The notes: a model not told the origin generated them from the sequence alone. A stretch of 42,654 bases of DNA from Hydrogenophilales bacterium 16-64-40 (GCA_002256995.1 NCGX01000029.1:1-42654), one strand, 5' to 3'; counted from the stretch's first letter, positions 1-7,923 are shown. Numbers and translations: made by a program.

Positions 1-48
1 CACGGCGCGCTCGCGGACTTCGGGGGAATACTTTACGGGTTTCTTCAT
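1..48 (-). CDS. IS3-family transposase OrfA, N-terminal fragment
   Basis: Only the first 16 codons lie in the window, reading MKKPVKYSPEVRERAV from an ATG at 48. This is the usual opening of the helix-turn-helix OrfA protein of many IS3-family elements (K-Y-S-P-E-V-R-E-R-A-V). A purine-rich GAAGATGGAG precedes the ATG and would serve as ribosome binding site. OrfA binds the inverted repeats and is normally fused to OrfB by a programmed -1 frameshift to give the active transposase, but that part is outside the window. The family call rests on this short stretch plus the terminus at 98. Confidence 0.7.
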   Translation of the reverse strand, partial: MKKPVKYSPEVRERAV

Positions 49-98
49 GGCTCCATCTTCTCAAGAGTTGGAGCCTCCTCAAAATCCGGGGCGGTTCA
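1..98 (-). mobile_element. IS3-family insertion sequence, left end only
   Basis: The outer end is taken at position 98. Read on the minus strand the element begins TGAACCGCCCCGGATTTTGA, a TG-starting terminus of the IS3 type, followed about 50 bases later by the start of an orfA-like transposase. The element continues beyond the left edge of the window, so its other inverted repeat, orfB and the target duplication cannot be checked. The receptor gene at 99-760 is broken exactly here, which independently supports a junction at about base 98. IS3 elements normally duplicate 3-4 bp of target; the candidate copy is at 99-102. The subgroup was not determined. Confidence 0.75.
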
Positions 99-760
99 AA
101 CAGGTGGTCGCGCGCGCCGTCACGCTGATTTTTGAGCCAGTCATCGCTGCGGCTGTTGAGGGTGGCTCGCCACTGCCAATCACCGTTGGCACCGGCATAA
201 CGTAGCAAGCCGTCGCAGATGTCAGCTGAACCGATGGCGGCGCCAACCGTCCAGCCAGGGTCGGCGGAAGCGGGCCGAGTGAAGATGTGGATGCTCGCCT
301 GGACGGCGTTGACGCCATCGTTGGCGGCGTTGGAGCCGCGCACCACTTCGATGCGGTCGATGTCGTCCAGCGCCAGCGGGATGCCCCGCCATTGCACCTG
401 ACCGTAGGCCGGGTTGTAAACCGAGCGACCATCCACCATGACCTGTAAGCGGCGTGAATAAATGCTCGACAGACCCTGATAGGTGACCGCCTGGATGTTG
501 CCGCGCACCCAACTCACCTGAAAGCCCGGCACCAGCCGCAACAGGTCGGGCAACTGGCGGAAACCGGAAGCCTCGATCATCTCGCGCGTGATGATGGTGA
601 CTGCAGCCGGGGCACGGTTTATCGGCTGCGACAGCCTGGACGGGGACAGCACTACCGGCTGCTCCGAAAAATAATCCATCTCAGAAAGCGGGTCTGCGGG
701 GGCGGCCCATGCCAACACCATGTGCATGCAGGCCAGGCTGGCAAGTGATGGTTTGAGCAT
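99..760 (-). pseudogene. TonB-dependent outer-membrane receptor, truncated by the IS element
   Basis: From the ATG at 760 a frame of about 220 codons stays open up to the IS junction. It begins with a signal peptide (MLKPSLASLACMHMVLAWAA), then a plug domain. Plug-type segments are visible: RAPAAVTIITREMIEASGFR, LPDLLRLVPGFQV, RRLQVMVDGRSVYNP and DIDRIEVVRGSNAANDGVNA, ending near HIFTRPAS. Known members import siderophores, cobalamin, metals or sugars with TonB-ExbBD; the substrate cannot be told here. The whole beta-barrel is missing because the frame runs into IS sequence without a stop inside the window. The remaining 3' part may lie beyond the element. The gene is divergent from the exported-protein cluster starting at 948, so the two may share regulation. 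Confidence 0.85.
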
Positions 761-835
761 GGACCCCCCTCTCTTTGCTTTCAGCTTATTGGAAACCGGC
801 GTTTTGGATATAGACCAATTGGCTTAATCCTCCTG

Positions 836-851
836 GATGGCTTAGGCCATC
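836..851. repeat. inverted repeat in the divergent promoter region
   Basis: Perfect 6-bp arms GATGGC and GCCATC are separated by 4 bases. A second palindrome, CCAATTGG, lies at 815-822. Both sit between the divergent receptor gene (start 760) and the small exported protein (start 948), where a shared operator would be expected. No clear -35/-10 pair could be fixed in this stretch, and no cobalamin-type riboswitch was seen. A regulatory role is inference from position only. Confidence 0.3.
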
Positions 852-947
852 TGCCCTCCCGGATTAGCCTGACCGGCCGATTCTTCCGGCTTTGCGCTGC
901 GCCACACTGCAAGCGTCAATGTTGGCCGCTGAAAATGGAGGTGAATC

Positions 948-1193
948 ATGTCCAAGCAAATTCTATGGTTGGCTGGCGCTTTGCTGTTTGCCGGTGCAGC
1001 GCAGGCCGATGCAACGGAGGCGCAAGCCGACCAAGAGCGTTCGACCATTGCCCAGAAAGAAGCGCCCGCGCCGTCACCAAGCAGCGCCGTGGCGGAATCT
1101 GCCGGAACTACGGCGACGGAGATGGCCGGGCAGGAATTGCATCCCGAGGCAAAACCCGTTTACCTCAGCGGCGAAGATTGCGGTAGCAACTAA
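948..1193 (+). CDS. small exported protein of unknown function (81 aa)
   Basis: The ATG at 948 follows a strong GGAGGT ribosome binding site at 937-942. The protein has a classical signal peptide (MSKQILWLAGALLFAGAAQA, probable cleavage after AQA). The mature part is about 60 residues, low-complexity and rich in Ala, Glu, Ser and Pro, with one cysteine near the C-terminus (GEDCGSN). It is therefore probably periplasmic or secreted and partly disordered. It is first in a plus-strand cluster, followed after 25 bases by the rhodanese gene. I do not recognise a family. The nearby rhodanese makes a sulfur-related role possible, but that is only inference. Confidence 0.75.
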   Translation: MSKQILWLAGALLFAGAAQADATEAQADQERSTIAQKEAPAPSPSSAVAESAGTTATEMAGQELHPEAKPVYLSGEDCGSN

Positions 1194-1218
1194 GCCGTCT
1201 GAGCCCACAGGAGGCGCC

Positions 1219-1611
1219 GTGAGACATCTGACCGCAGAAGGGCTGGCCGAATTTCTGAGTCATCATCCGCGCACCAAAGTGCTGGATGTCCGCTCTGCGT
1301 ATGAACGCGAAGCGGGGCATATGCCAGGCGATCATCATGTGCCCTGGTTCACGCCGGACTGGGTGCCCGACCCGGCTTTCCTGGGCCGGGCGCTTCAACG
1401 CATCGGCCCTGACGACTATGTGGTGGTAATCAGCCGTTGCGGTCACCGCTCCCATGATGCGTCAACGCTGCTGGAAACAGCCGGGTTCAAGCATGTTTAC
1501 AACGTGCTTGGCGGGTATGAAGACGTCCGGGAAGCGCGGCACGCGGTATCGAGACGGACCGCCCCGGGGCGCTTCTCCAAGATAGGAGGACCTAGCAATG
1601 AACAGGATTGA
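1219..1611 (+). CDS. single-domain rhodanese-like protein with atypical active-site loop
   Basis: I chose the GTG at 1219 because an AGGAGG lies just upstream at 1209-1214; the open frame extends further left but overlaps the preceding gene. The 130-residue protein shows rhodanese motifs: VLDVRSAYEREAGHMPG (residues 21-37, the CH2A-like D-V-R...E-x-x-x-G-H-[IM]-P-G) and NVLGGYEDV. Rhodaneses move sulfane sulfur through a persulfide on a loop cysteine, usually C-R-[SA]-G-x-R-S. Here the loop reads S72-R-C74-G-H-R-S: the usual cysteine position is serine, and a cysteine sits two residues later. Activity may thus be altered or lost. No signal peptide, so cytoplasmic. The end overlaps the next gene by 14 bases, which suggests translational coupling. 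Confidence 0.85.
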   Translation: MRHLTAEGLAEFLSHHPRTKVLDVRSAYEREAGHMPGDHHVPWFTPDWVPDPAFLGRALQRIGPDDYVVVISRCGHRSHDASTLLETAGFKHVYNVLGGYEDVREARHAVSRRTAPGRFSKIGGPSNEQD

Positions 1612-2008
1612 ACGCACGATGGCGTCGGCGGCGATTCGCCGCGCGCCTTCAGGCCGGCGGGCACGCGGAACGGGGTGTCGCCACTGCATTTTCGGCTGCA
1701 TGTTGGCCGCAGCCGCGTTGATGTGCGCCGTTCCCGCGGGCGCGGCGGACTCGGCGCAAGCAAATCTGGAACGGTGGCAGCTGCGCCGCCTGAATGCGCC
1801 CACCGAGCGCGAGCTCGCGCATGAGCGTGAAGGCAATGTCTACATCTACGACGGGCTCACCGCCCGCGAGGTCGATCAGGCTTTGAGCGCGCATTTCGAG
1901 CGCATTGAGTACATGATGTTTGTGGGCACGCAGAAAAGCGCTCCGGCAGACACGGCGAACAGCAATGCAGACGGCAATGCCGAAACGGAATCGCCGGGAT
2001 GCATGTGA
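1598..2008 (+). CDS. exported protein of unknown function (136 aa)
   Basis: The ATG at 1598 lies 8 bases after an AGGAGG (1584-1589) and inside the end of the rhodanese gene. An Arg-rich N-region (about residues 13-24) precedes a hydrophobic core (CIFGCMLAAAALMCAVPAGA) and a probable cleavage site after GAAD or AGA, so export is likely. A shorter start is not excluded. The mature part, about 85 residues, is charged and carries a region NVYIYDGLTAREVDQALSAH and ends in a polar, Asn/Ala/Asp-rich tail with a C-terminal Cys (SPGCM). No known domain is recognised. It may work with the rhodanese and the other exported protein. Confidence 0.7.
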   Translation: MNRIERTMASAAIRRAPSGRRARGTGCRHCIFGCMLAAAALMCAVPAGAADSAQANLERWQLRRLNAPTERELAHEREGNVYIYDGLTAREVDQALSAHFERIEYMMFVGTQKSAPADTANSNADGNAETESPGCM

Positions 2009-2098
2009 GCAAGTCGCCTGCTGTTTTCCGATTAGTGCAGCGGACGGGTTGAGTGGCCAAAAAGCCATTGGCCGAAATGGATAGACAAGGAGACCATC

Positions 2099-2326
2099 AT
2101 GGAAATGAGCGATGTATTGATCCATGTCAACGAAACAATTGAGGACGTCGGGCGCTTCCGGCTGGAAGAGTCCTTGCGGGATGTGGAAGGCGTGGTTGCG
2201 CCCCGCTTCAGCCCAGGTCATGACCATCTGATGTTCGTGGCCTACGATCCGGATTCGACCTCGGCAGCCACGATCCTGGGGCAGATTCGCGAACACGGAT
2301 ATGGCGCCCAGATCGTGGCGATTTAA
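2099..2326 (+). CDS. HMA-like ferredoxin-fold protein without metal-binding cysteines
   Basis: The ATG at 2099 follows AAGGAGA at 2087-2093. The 75-residue protein has the length and beta-alpha-beta-beta-alpha-beta pattern of heavy-metal-associated domains: VLIHVNETI, LEESLRDVEGVVAPRF, LMFVAYDPDSTSAATILGQI, then GYGAQIV. HMA proteins carry copper or other soft metals on a Cys-x-x-Cys loop; this protein has no cysteine at all, so classical metal transfer is unlikely. Similar small proteins occur in betaproteobacteria without an assigned function as far as I know. It is last in the 948-2326 cluster and overlaps the convergent response regulator gene by 4 bases. The 90-base gap before it holds a small inverted repeat, GGCCAA...TTGGCC (2055-2073). 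Confidence 0.75.
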   Translation: MEMSDVLIHVNETIEDVGRFRLEESLRDVEGVVAPRFSPGHDHLMFVAYDPDSTSAATILGQIREHGYGAQIVAI

Positions 2327-2967
2327 TCCAGCAATCCGATCGCCCTGGCGACTGACGCCGCCTCGGTGCGGTTTGCCACATCCAGCACCCGAAAGACGGT
2401 GGCGATGTGCGCCTTGACGGTGCCTTCCTCGATATTGAGTTCCCGGCAGATGGCCTTGTTGGGTTTGCCCGCCGCCAGCAGGCGCAGTACCTGCATCTGG
2501 CGGTCGGTCAGTTGGGTTTGGGCGTGTTCCCGGATACTTGCGCCCGGCGGAGTGTGCGCTGAGACCGATGCACTGGAAAGAAATTGAGGGGGAATGTAGG
2601 TTCCGCCCGAGCGCACCAGTTGGATCGCGGACAACATCACGGCGGGCGTCGAGCTTTTGGGAATGAATCCGGAAGCGCCCGCCGACAGCACCGCCTGGAT
2701 TTGTTGCGGATCCTCCGCGCCGGTCAGGATGATCAGCGGCAGCGCGGGATGTAATTCAACGAAGCGCCGGATGCCCTGCACGCCGTCCATTCCCGGCATG
2801 TGCAGGTCAAGCAGCGCGACATCGGCGTCAGGATGTGCCTGGGCCTCGGCCAGCGCGGCATCCAGGCCATCGCCCTCCAAAACTTCACAGTCGGCGCAAT
2901 GCGCTTTGAGCAGCAATGCCAGCCCGTCTCGAAATAACGTATGGTCGTCAGCCAGGATCAGCTTCAT
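2323..2967 (-). CDS. NarL/FixJ-type response regulator (orphan)
   Basis: The 214-residue protein has a receiver domain (about 1-120) with acidic pocket D7/D8, phosphoacceptor D54 in LLDLHMPGMDG, the Thr of IILTGAED and the Lys of GFIPKSS. A LuxR-type helix-turn-helix follows (about 148-210, LTDRQMQVLRLLAAGKPNKAICRELNIEEGTVKAHI, given here in pieces: LTDRQMQVLRLLAAG, then NKAICRELNIEEGTVKAHI). Such proteins bind DNA when phosphorylated by a histidine kinase. No kinase gene adjoins it, so its signal is unknown. AGAGGG lies upstream of the ATG at 2967. The gene ends tail-to-tail on the HMA-like gene with a 4-base overlap, and lies 41 bases downstream of rluB in the same direction. Confidence 0.9.
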   Translation of the reverse strand: MKLILADDHTLFRDGLALLLKAHCADCEVLEGDGLDAALAEAQAHPDADVALLDLHMPGMDGVQGIRRFVELHPALPLIILTGAEDPQQIQAVLSAGASGFIPKSSTPAVMLSAIQLVRSGGTYIPPQFLSSASVSAHTPPGASIREHAQTQLTDRQMQVLRLLAAGKPNKAICRELNIEEGTVKAHIATVFRVLDVANRTEAASVARAIGLLD

Positions 2968-3008
2968 GAAGAGGCCCTCTCAGCACGCCATATTTTTATA
3001 GCATGCTG

Positions 3009-3896
3009 TTACCGCATGCGCGGCTTGCGGCTGTGCTTGTCCGGCACGCCGCGCGTTTGCCGGCGCGGGCTGGGCGCCATCTCGGCCCATTCCAGCACGC
3101 GCGCGACCAGCTCGTCTTCGAGTTCCATTTTCTGGCCGCGGCGCAGCTGCGGCGGCAGCGCGATCGGGCCGAAGCGGATGCGTGTCAGGCGCGACACCGT
3201 CAGGCCGAAGTGTTCGAACAACCGCCGCACCTCGCGCTTGCGGCCTTCCTTGATCACCACGCGATACCAGCGGTTGGCGCCCTCGCCGCCTGCGGCGAAG
3301 CAGCTTTGCAGCTGCGCCATGCCGTCGTCGAGTTCGACCCCAGCCAGCAGCTGCGCAATCATCTCTTCAGTCAGCTCGCCCAGCACCCGCACCGCGTATT
3401 CGCGCTCGACTTCGAAGCGCGGGTGCATCAGGTTGTTGGCGAGCTCGCCCGAGGTGGTGAAAATCATCAGGCCGTCGGTGTTGTAGTCGAGCCGGCCGAC
3501 GGCGATCCACTTGGCGCCGCGCAGCTTGGGCAGCGCGTCGAACACGGTGGCGCGCCCCTCGGGGTCGTCGCGGGTGACGATTTCACCTTCCGATTTGTGA
3601 TAGATCAGGATGCGCGTGCGCTTGTCCTCGAAGCGCAGGTACACGCGACGGCCGCTGACCTTGACCACGTCGCCCGGCCCGACCTTGCTGCCGATCGTGG
3701 CCGTTTCGCCGTTGACCAGCACGCGGCCCTGAGCAATCCATTCCTCCATTTCGCGGCGCGAGCCCAGGCCGGCTGAGGCCAGAGCCTTTTGCAGGCGTTC
3801 GTGGGGGGCCTCGGGGGCGGTCGCCTGTTGCAGGCGGCTCGCCGCGCGACCCATGGGGGCGGTGGGCGAACGACGGATGGGGGTTGGGCGGCGCAT
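3009..3896 (-). CDS. rluB: 23S rRNA pseudouridine synthase RluB
   Basis: This 295-residue protein belongs to the RsuA/RluB/RluE/RluF group, which converts a specific uridine to pseudouridine; RluB acts on U2605 of 23S rRNA. An N-terminal basic tail of about 35 residues leads into an S4 RNA-binding domain (RLQKALASAGLGSRREMEEW, GRVLVNG). The catalytic domain follows, with the signature GRLDYNTDGLMIFT holding the catalytic Asp, and later KEGRKREVRRLFEHFG. I chose the ATG at 3896, two bases after the scpB stop; an in-frame TTG at 3902 would overlap scpB. Gene order scpA-scpB-rluB is common in proteobacteria, so co-transcription is very likely. Confidence 0.93.
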   Translation of the reverse strand: MRRPTPIRRSPTAPMGRAASRLQQATAPEAPHERLQKALASAGLGSRREMEEWIAQGRVLVNGETATIGSKVGPGDVVKVSGRRVYLRFEDKRTRILIYHKSEGEIVTRDDPEGRATVFDALPKLRGAKWIAVGRLDYNTDGLMIFTTSGELANNLMHPRFEVEREYAVRVLGELTEEMIAQLLAGVELDDGMAQLQSCFAAGGEGANRWYRVVIKEGRKREVRRLFEHFGLTVSRLTRIRFGPIALPPQLRRGQKMELEDELVARVLEWAEMAPSPRRQTRGVPDKHSRKPRMR

Positions 3897-3898
3897 AG

Positions 3899-4591
3899 TC
3901 AATCAATCTCGGTTGCTGCTTTAACAGGAGCGGTGCTGGCGGCGGCGGTTTCGATCACCGCGCCAAACATCTGGGGGACGTCATTGTCCAGCAATTCCCC
4001 GCGTAATTCAGGAATTAATGCAGTTTCATCCGGGGTAACGAGGTGGCCGAGCTCTTCCAGCGGCGGCAATTCCGACAGTGTGACAAGGCCCAGATCGCTG
4101 AGGAAATGCCCGGTGGTGCCGAACAGCGCCGGGCGTCCCGGCACGTCGCGATGGCCGATGGCCTCGATCCAGCCGCGCTCTTCCAGCGTCCGGATGATGT
4201 TGGGATTGACCGACACCCCGCGGATGTCCTCGATGTCGCCGCGCGTCACCGGCTGGCGGTAGGCGATGATGGCGAGCGTTTCCAGCACCGCGCGCGAGTA
4301 GCGCGGCGGCTTCTCGTTCTTCAGCCGCGACAGCCAGGGCTGCATCTCGGCCCGCGTCTGGAAGCGCCAGCCGTCCGCCACCTGCACCAGCTCCACCCCG
4401 CGGCCGTGCCACTCACCGCGCAATTCGTCGAGCGCGCGGCGCAGCACGTCGTTGGATAAGCCTTGATTGGGCGCATCCTGTTCGAACATGCGCTTGAGTT
4501 CGACAAGCGAGAGCGGCTCGACCGCCGCCAGCAAGGCGGCTTCCAGCACCCGCTTCAAATCGTCGGGATGGTCATTCGGTTGCAAATTCAT
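3899..4591 (-). CDS. scpB: segregation and condensation protein ScpB
   Basis: ScpB is the winged-helix (kite) subunit of the bacterial SMC-ScpA-ScpB condensin, which compacts and helps segregate the chromosome. The 230-residue length fits. Visible family blocks are [20 protein letters not shown] near the N-terminus and the central [60 protein letters not shown] and [14 protein letters not shown]. The C-terminal region after about residue 175 is acidic and less conserved. The start overlaps the end of scpA by 20 bases, consistent with translational coupling of two subunits of one complex. Confidence 0.95.
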   Translation of the reverse strand: MNLQPNDHPDDLKRVLEAALLAAVEPLSLVELKRMFEQDAPNQGLSNDVLRRALDELRGEWHGRGVELVQVADGWRFQTRAEMQPWLSRLKNEKPPRYSRAVLETLAIIAYRQPVTRGDIEDIRGVSVNPNIIRTLEERGWIEAIGHRDVPGRPALFGTTGHFLSDLGLVTLSELPPLEELGHLVTPDETALIPELRGELLDNDVPQMFGAVIETAAASTAPVKAATEID

Positions 4592-5462
4592 GGAGCTTCA
4601 CGTAAATGGGGTCAAACGGCGCGGCCTGGGTCACGTCGAGCAGGGTTTCCTTGGTCAATTCCAGCACCGCGAGGAAGGTGACCACCAGTTCGTGCACGGT
4701 CGACGCTTCCGGGAACAGGTCCTTGAATTCAACGAACTCGCCGGGCGTGAGCCGCCGCAGGATGCGGCTCATGTGCTCGCGGATCGACAGTTCCTGGCGG
4801 CCGATGCGGTGATGGGTGCGGTTCTTTGCGCGCGACAGGATCGCCAGCCAGGCCGCGGCGAGTTCTTCCGGATGCAGGCTCGGCAGGCGCCTGGCCGCCG
4901 CCGGCAGAAACACGCTGACCGTGTCGAAATCGCGCCCCGCCTGCGGCATGGCATCGAGATGCTGGCCGGCAAGCTTCATCTGCTCGTATTCCAGCAGGCG
5001 CCGCACCAGTTCGGCGCGCGGATCGTCGCCCTCGTTCGCCTCCTCGGCCTGCTCGCGCCGCGGCAGCAGCATGCGCGACTTGATGTCGATCAGCATCGCC
5101 GCCATCAGCAGGTATTCCGCCGCCAGTTCCAGCCGGGTCGCGCGCGCGGCCTCGACATACGCCATGTACTGCTTGGTCAGCGCCGCCATCGGAATATCCA
5201 GCACGTCCAGATTCTGGCGGCGGATCAGGTAGAGCAGCAGGTCGAGCGGGCCCTCGAAAGCATCGAGAAAGACTTCGAGCGCATCCGGCGGAATGTAGAG
5301 ATCCTGCGGCAGTTCGGTCAGCAGCTCGCCGCGCACCTTGATGACGGGCGCGGGCGGTGTGGACGGCGTATCGAGAAGCTCGGGAGCGTTCATGGCGGCC
5401 ATTTTACCCGAGGGCTCGTACAAGCCGATGAATGGCTTTTCCGGGTCGGCCATGGCGCGCAT
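4572..5462 (-). CDS. scpA: segregation and condensation protein ScpA (kleisin)
   Basis: ScpA is the kleisin that bridges the SMC heads and binds ScpB. The 296-residue protein shows the typical N-terminal [20 protein letters not shown] and [39 protein letters not shown], and a C-terminal winged helix region ([33 protein letters not shown]). The start is uncertain: ATGs at 5462 and 5453, and others about 20 codons in, are all possible, and about 45 residues precede the conserved kleisin core. It is the first gene of the scpA-scpB-rluB operon. Its promoter must lie in the 197-base region 5463-5659 shared with the divergent diguanylate cyclase gene. Confidence 0.94.
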   Translation of the reverse strand: MRAMADPEKPFIGLYEPSGKMAAMNAPELLDTPSTPPAPVIKVRGELLTELPQDLYIPPDALEVFLDAFEGPLDLLLYLIRRQNLDVLDIPMAALTKQYMAYVEAARATRLELAAEYLLMAAMLIDIKSRMLLPRREQAEEANEGDDPRAELVRRLLEYEQMKLAGQHLDAMPQAGRDFDTVSVFLPAAARRLPSLHPEELAAAWLAILSRAKNRTHHRIGRQELSIREHMSRILRRLTPGEFVEFKDLFPEASTVHELVVTFLAVLELTKETLLDVTQAAPFDPIYVKLHEFATE

Positions 5463-5659
5463 AATTCACCTTGCCGTTTTTCCAATAGGGGCCGCCCTTA
5501 TCTGGCCGCCCCAGTCCGTCGAGGCACTTGCCATGATCGCCACGCTCCCGCCGCGTGCGGTGACACGCCTGCCGGCGGCCGCCTGCATTGGCCCCAATCA
5601 GACTTTTCCTACATCAATTGGACGGCCCACCTTGCATGATCGACCCGATATAGAGCGAA

Positions 5660-7786
5660 ATGGATACGCATATGAATCGAGCCGGTCGGGACAAAACACG
5701 CCGCCAATCGCTCGTGTCGGACTATTCGCCCATCGGCGGCGCGCCATCCGAAGCGCCCGTCAACGAAAACGCGGAGAGCAGCGTGCACGCTGTTGAATCC
5801 GCGTTGCGCCCGACCATGACGTCGACAGGAAAGCGGGCCAGTCAACTGCTGGATCGCAAGGCCACAGCCTGGGTCGTTTTGCTGCTGACAGTGCTGCTCA
5901 CGCTCGCGCTATGGCGGCACGCGGAAACGCAATTCATCCAGGGCGACAAGGACAACTTCCTTCGTGTGGCGGAAAAACAGAAGAACATCCTGATCACCCG
6001 CATGGATGATTACGAGCAGGTTCTGCGCGGGGGCGCAGCGCTTTTTGCGGCGACGGGCATGCCGAGCCGCAAGCAATGGCAGGCTTATGTCGAGACACTC
6101 GAGCTTGATCAGACGCTACCCGGCATTCTCGGCACCGGCTTCGCCTTGATGGTGCCCCCCGCGGCCAAGGAAGCGCATGAGCGGTTGATCCGCGCGGAAG
6201 GCTTTGCGGATTACGCCATCACGCCCCCGGGCAATCGCGACATGCTCAGCAGCATTGTCTATCTCGAGCCTTTCACCGGGCCCAACCTGCGCGCATTCGG
6301 CTACGACATGTTTTCCGATCCTGTGCGGCGGGAAGCGATGGAACGCGCCCGTGATACCGGCCAGCCGGCGCTGTCCAAAAAAGTCACCCTCGTCCAGGAA
6401 ACGGTCTCCGGCGTGCAGCCCGGCTTCCTGATCTATTTTCCCGTCTATAACACCGCGCCGACCGACACGGTCGCGGCACGACGCGCCGCCCTGATCGGCT
6501 TTGTCTATAGCCCGTTTCGCGCGTTCGATTTGGTTGAAAGTACGTTTAACGTGCCCGGCCAGATTGTTGAACTCGAGTTGTTCGACGGCGAGCCTGCGCC
6601 GGAAAACCTGCTGTATGCCAGCCAGGGGGCGGGGCGTACCGCTCGGCATGTGACCGACATGCCGCTCGAACGCGGCGGCCACGCCTGGGTTGCCCGCTTC
6701 CGCAGCAGTGCCCGGCTGGAAGCCAGCCGCCAGAGCAACCAGCCCGAGTTGATCCTGTTCGGCGGATTGGCGCTCGACCTGCTGCTGTTTTCCGTGCTGT
6801 ACATGAATGCGCGGCACCGTCGAAAGATGCGCCAGGCCGCTGCACGGCTCGAACAGATACTTAACAGCTACAAGTCCCTGGTCGAGAACATTCCGGGCGC
6901 CGTTTTTCGTTCCCAGGCAGCGGCCGACTTGCCGGTACTGCAGCTGAGCAACGGGATCACTCCGCTCACGGGCGAACCGCCCGAACATTTCCTGTCGGGA
7001 GAACGCGCCTACCGCCAGCTGATCCATCCGGACGACAAGCCCCAAGTCAGCGCGGCCATCGCCGAAGCGATCGCGAAGCGGTGTGCCTACGACATCGAAT
7101 ACCGCATCAAGACCACCGACGGCTTCGCCCGCTGGGTCAATGAACGTGGCCGCGTCACCCCTGACGAGAGCGGCCAGGCCCGGTGGCTCGACGGTCTCAT
7201 TTTTGACATCAGCGAACGCAAGGCCGCCGAAATCATGATCCGCGACCTGGCGTTCAACGACACCTTGACCGGGCTGCCCAACCGCCGCCTGCTGCTCGAT
7301 CGCCTCGACCACGAGCTCGCCATCAGCGAGCGTACCGGCCGACATGGTGCGCTGCTGTTCATCGACCTGGACAATTTCAAGACGATCAACGATACGCTGG
7401 GCCACGCGGCAGGCGATCGGGTTCTCGTGGAAGTCTCGCGCCGTCTCGTCGCCAGCGTGCGGGAAAGCGATACCGTGGCCCGACTGGGGGGAGACGAATT
7501 CGTGGTCATCCTGGAAAACCTCGGCAACACCGCTGACGAAGCCGCGGCCGAGGCGGCGGAGCTGGGCAGCAATATCCTGGTCGTGCTCTCCCAACCCTAC
7601 CGGCTGGGTGAAGCGCTGCGCAACTGCACGCCCAGCATCGGCATCACTACATTCTGCGGCCACCAGGCCAGCGCCGGCCGGCTGCTCAGGCAGGCCGACT
7701 CGGCCATGTACCAGGCCAAGTCGGCCGGACGCCACCAGTTGCGGTTCCACACCAAAGACCCGTCCACGACCGCACCTTCTGGATGA
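5660..7786 (+). CDS. membrane diguanylate cyclase with CHASE, PAS and GGDEF domains
   Basis: The 708-residue protein would make cyclic di-GMP from two GTP in response to a periplasmic signal. A cytoplasmic N-terminus is followed by a membrane helix (about 69-86), a CHASE sensor domain (about 105-340), a second helix (about 366-386), a PAS domain (about 400-525; HPDDK, then DGFARWVNERGRV) and a GGDEF domain. The active-site motif GGDEF is intact at 610-614. The inhibitory I-site RESD stands at 601-604, exactly five residues before it, so product feedback is expected. No EAL domain is present. The start at 5660 has only a weak ribosome binding site; an ATG near 5818, just before the first helix, is an alternative. 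It is divergent from scpA and convergent with lon. Confidence 0.92.
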   Translation: MDTHMNRAGRDKTRRQSLVSDYSPIGGAPSEAPVNENAESSVHAVESALRPTMTSTGKRASQLLDRKATAWVVLLLTVLLTLALWRHAETQFIQGDKDNFLRVAEKQKNILITRMDDYEQVLRGGAALFAATGMPSRKQWQAYVETLELDQTLPGILGTGFALMVPPAAKEAHERLIRAEGFADYAITPPGNRDMLSSIVYLEPFTGPNLRAFGYDMFSDPVRREAMERARDTGQPALSKKVTLVQETVSGVQPGFLIYFPVYNTAPTDTVAARRAALIGFVYSPFRAFDLVESTFNVPGQIVELELFDGEPAPENLLYASQGAGRTARHVTDMPLERGGHAWVARFRSSARLEASRQSNQPELILFGGLALDLLLFSVLYMNARHRRKMRQAAARLEQILNSYKSLVENIPGAVFRSQAAADLPVLQLSNGITPLTGEPPEHFLSGERAYRQLIHPDDKPQVSAAIAEAIAKRCAYDIEYRIKTTDGFARWVNERGRVTPDESGQARWLDGLIFDISERKAAEIMIRDLAFNDTLTGLPNRRLLLDRLDHELAISERTGRHGALLFIDLDNFKTINDTLGHAAGDRVLVEVSRRLVASVRESDTVARLGGDEFVVILENLGNTADEAAAEAAELGSNILVVLSQPYRLGEALRNCTPSIGITTFCGHQASAGRLLRQADSAMYQAKSAGRHQLRFHTKDPSTTAPSG

Positions 7787-7793
7787 TGATCCC

Positions 7794-7813
7794 GGCCTGA
7801 TGGCCGTCAGGCC
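7794..7813. terminator. inverted repeat between convergent genes, possible terminator
   Basis: Arms GGCCTGA (7794-7800) and TCAGGCC (7807-7813) form a 7-bp GC-rich stem with a 6-base loop just after the stop of the diguanylate cyclase gene. It faces the convergent lon gene, which ends at 7924. No T-run follows on the plus strand, so efficient intrinsic termination is doubtful. Confidence 0.35.
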
Positions 7814-7923
7814 CTGTCCCGGATGAAAGCAGCCATTCAGCGGCATTTATCATTTACTGCCATTGGCCAGTGTGCAGTTAGCGCAGGCGCGTATCCCCGC
7901 CCTTCTCCCGGCGTTCAGCCGGA

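Noticed and set aside
761-947. Cobalamin or other riboswitch before the TonB-dependent receptor
   Set aside because: No B12-box-like sequence or matching stem pattern was found on the minus strand; only small palindromes are present.
6116-7846. Long minus-strand frame of 576 codons opposite the diguanylate cyclase gene
   Set aside because: It mirrors the true gene, has no recognisable domain, and such antisense frames are expected in GC-rich codon-biased DNA. The same applies to long frames opposite lon (8878-10320), scpA (4467-5639), flhA (14910-16385) and rluB (3003-3776).
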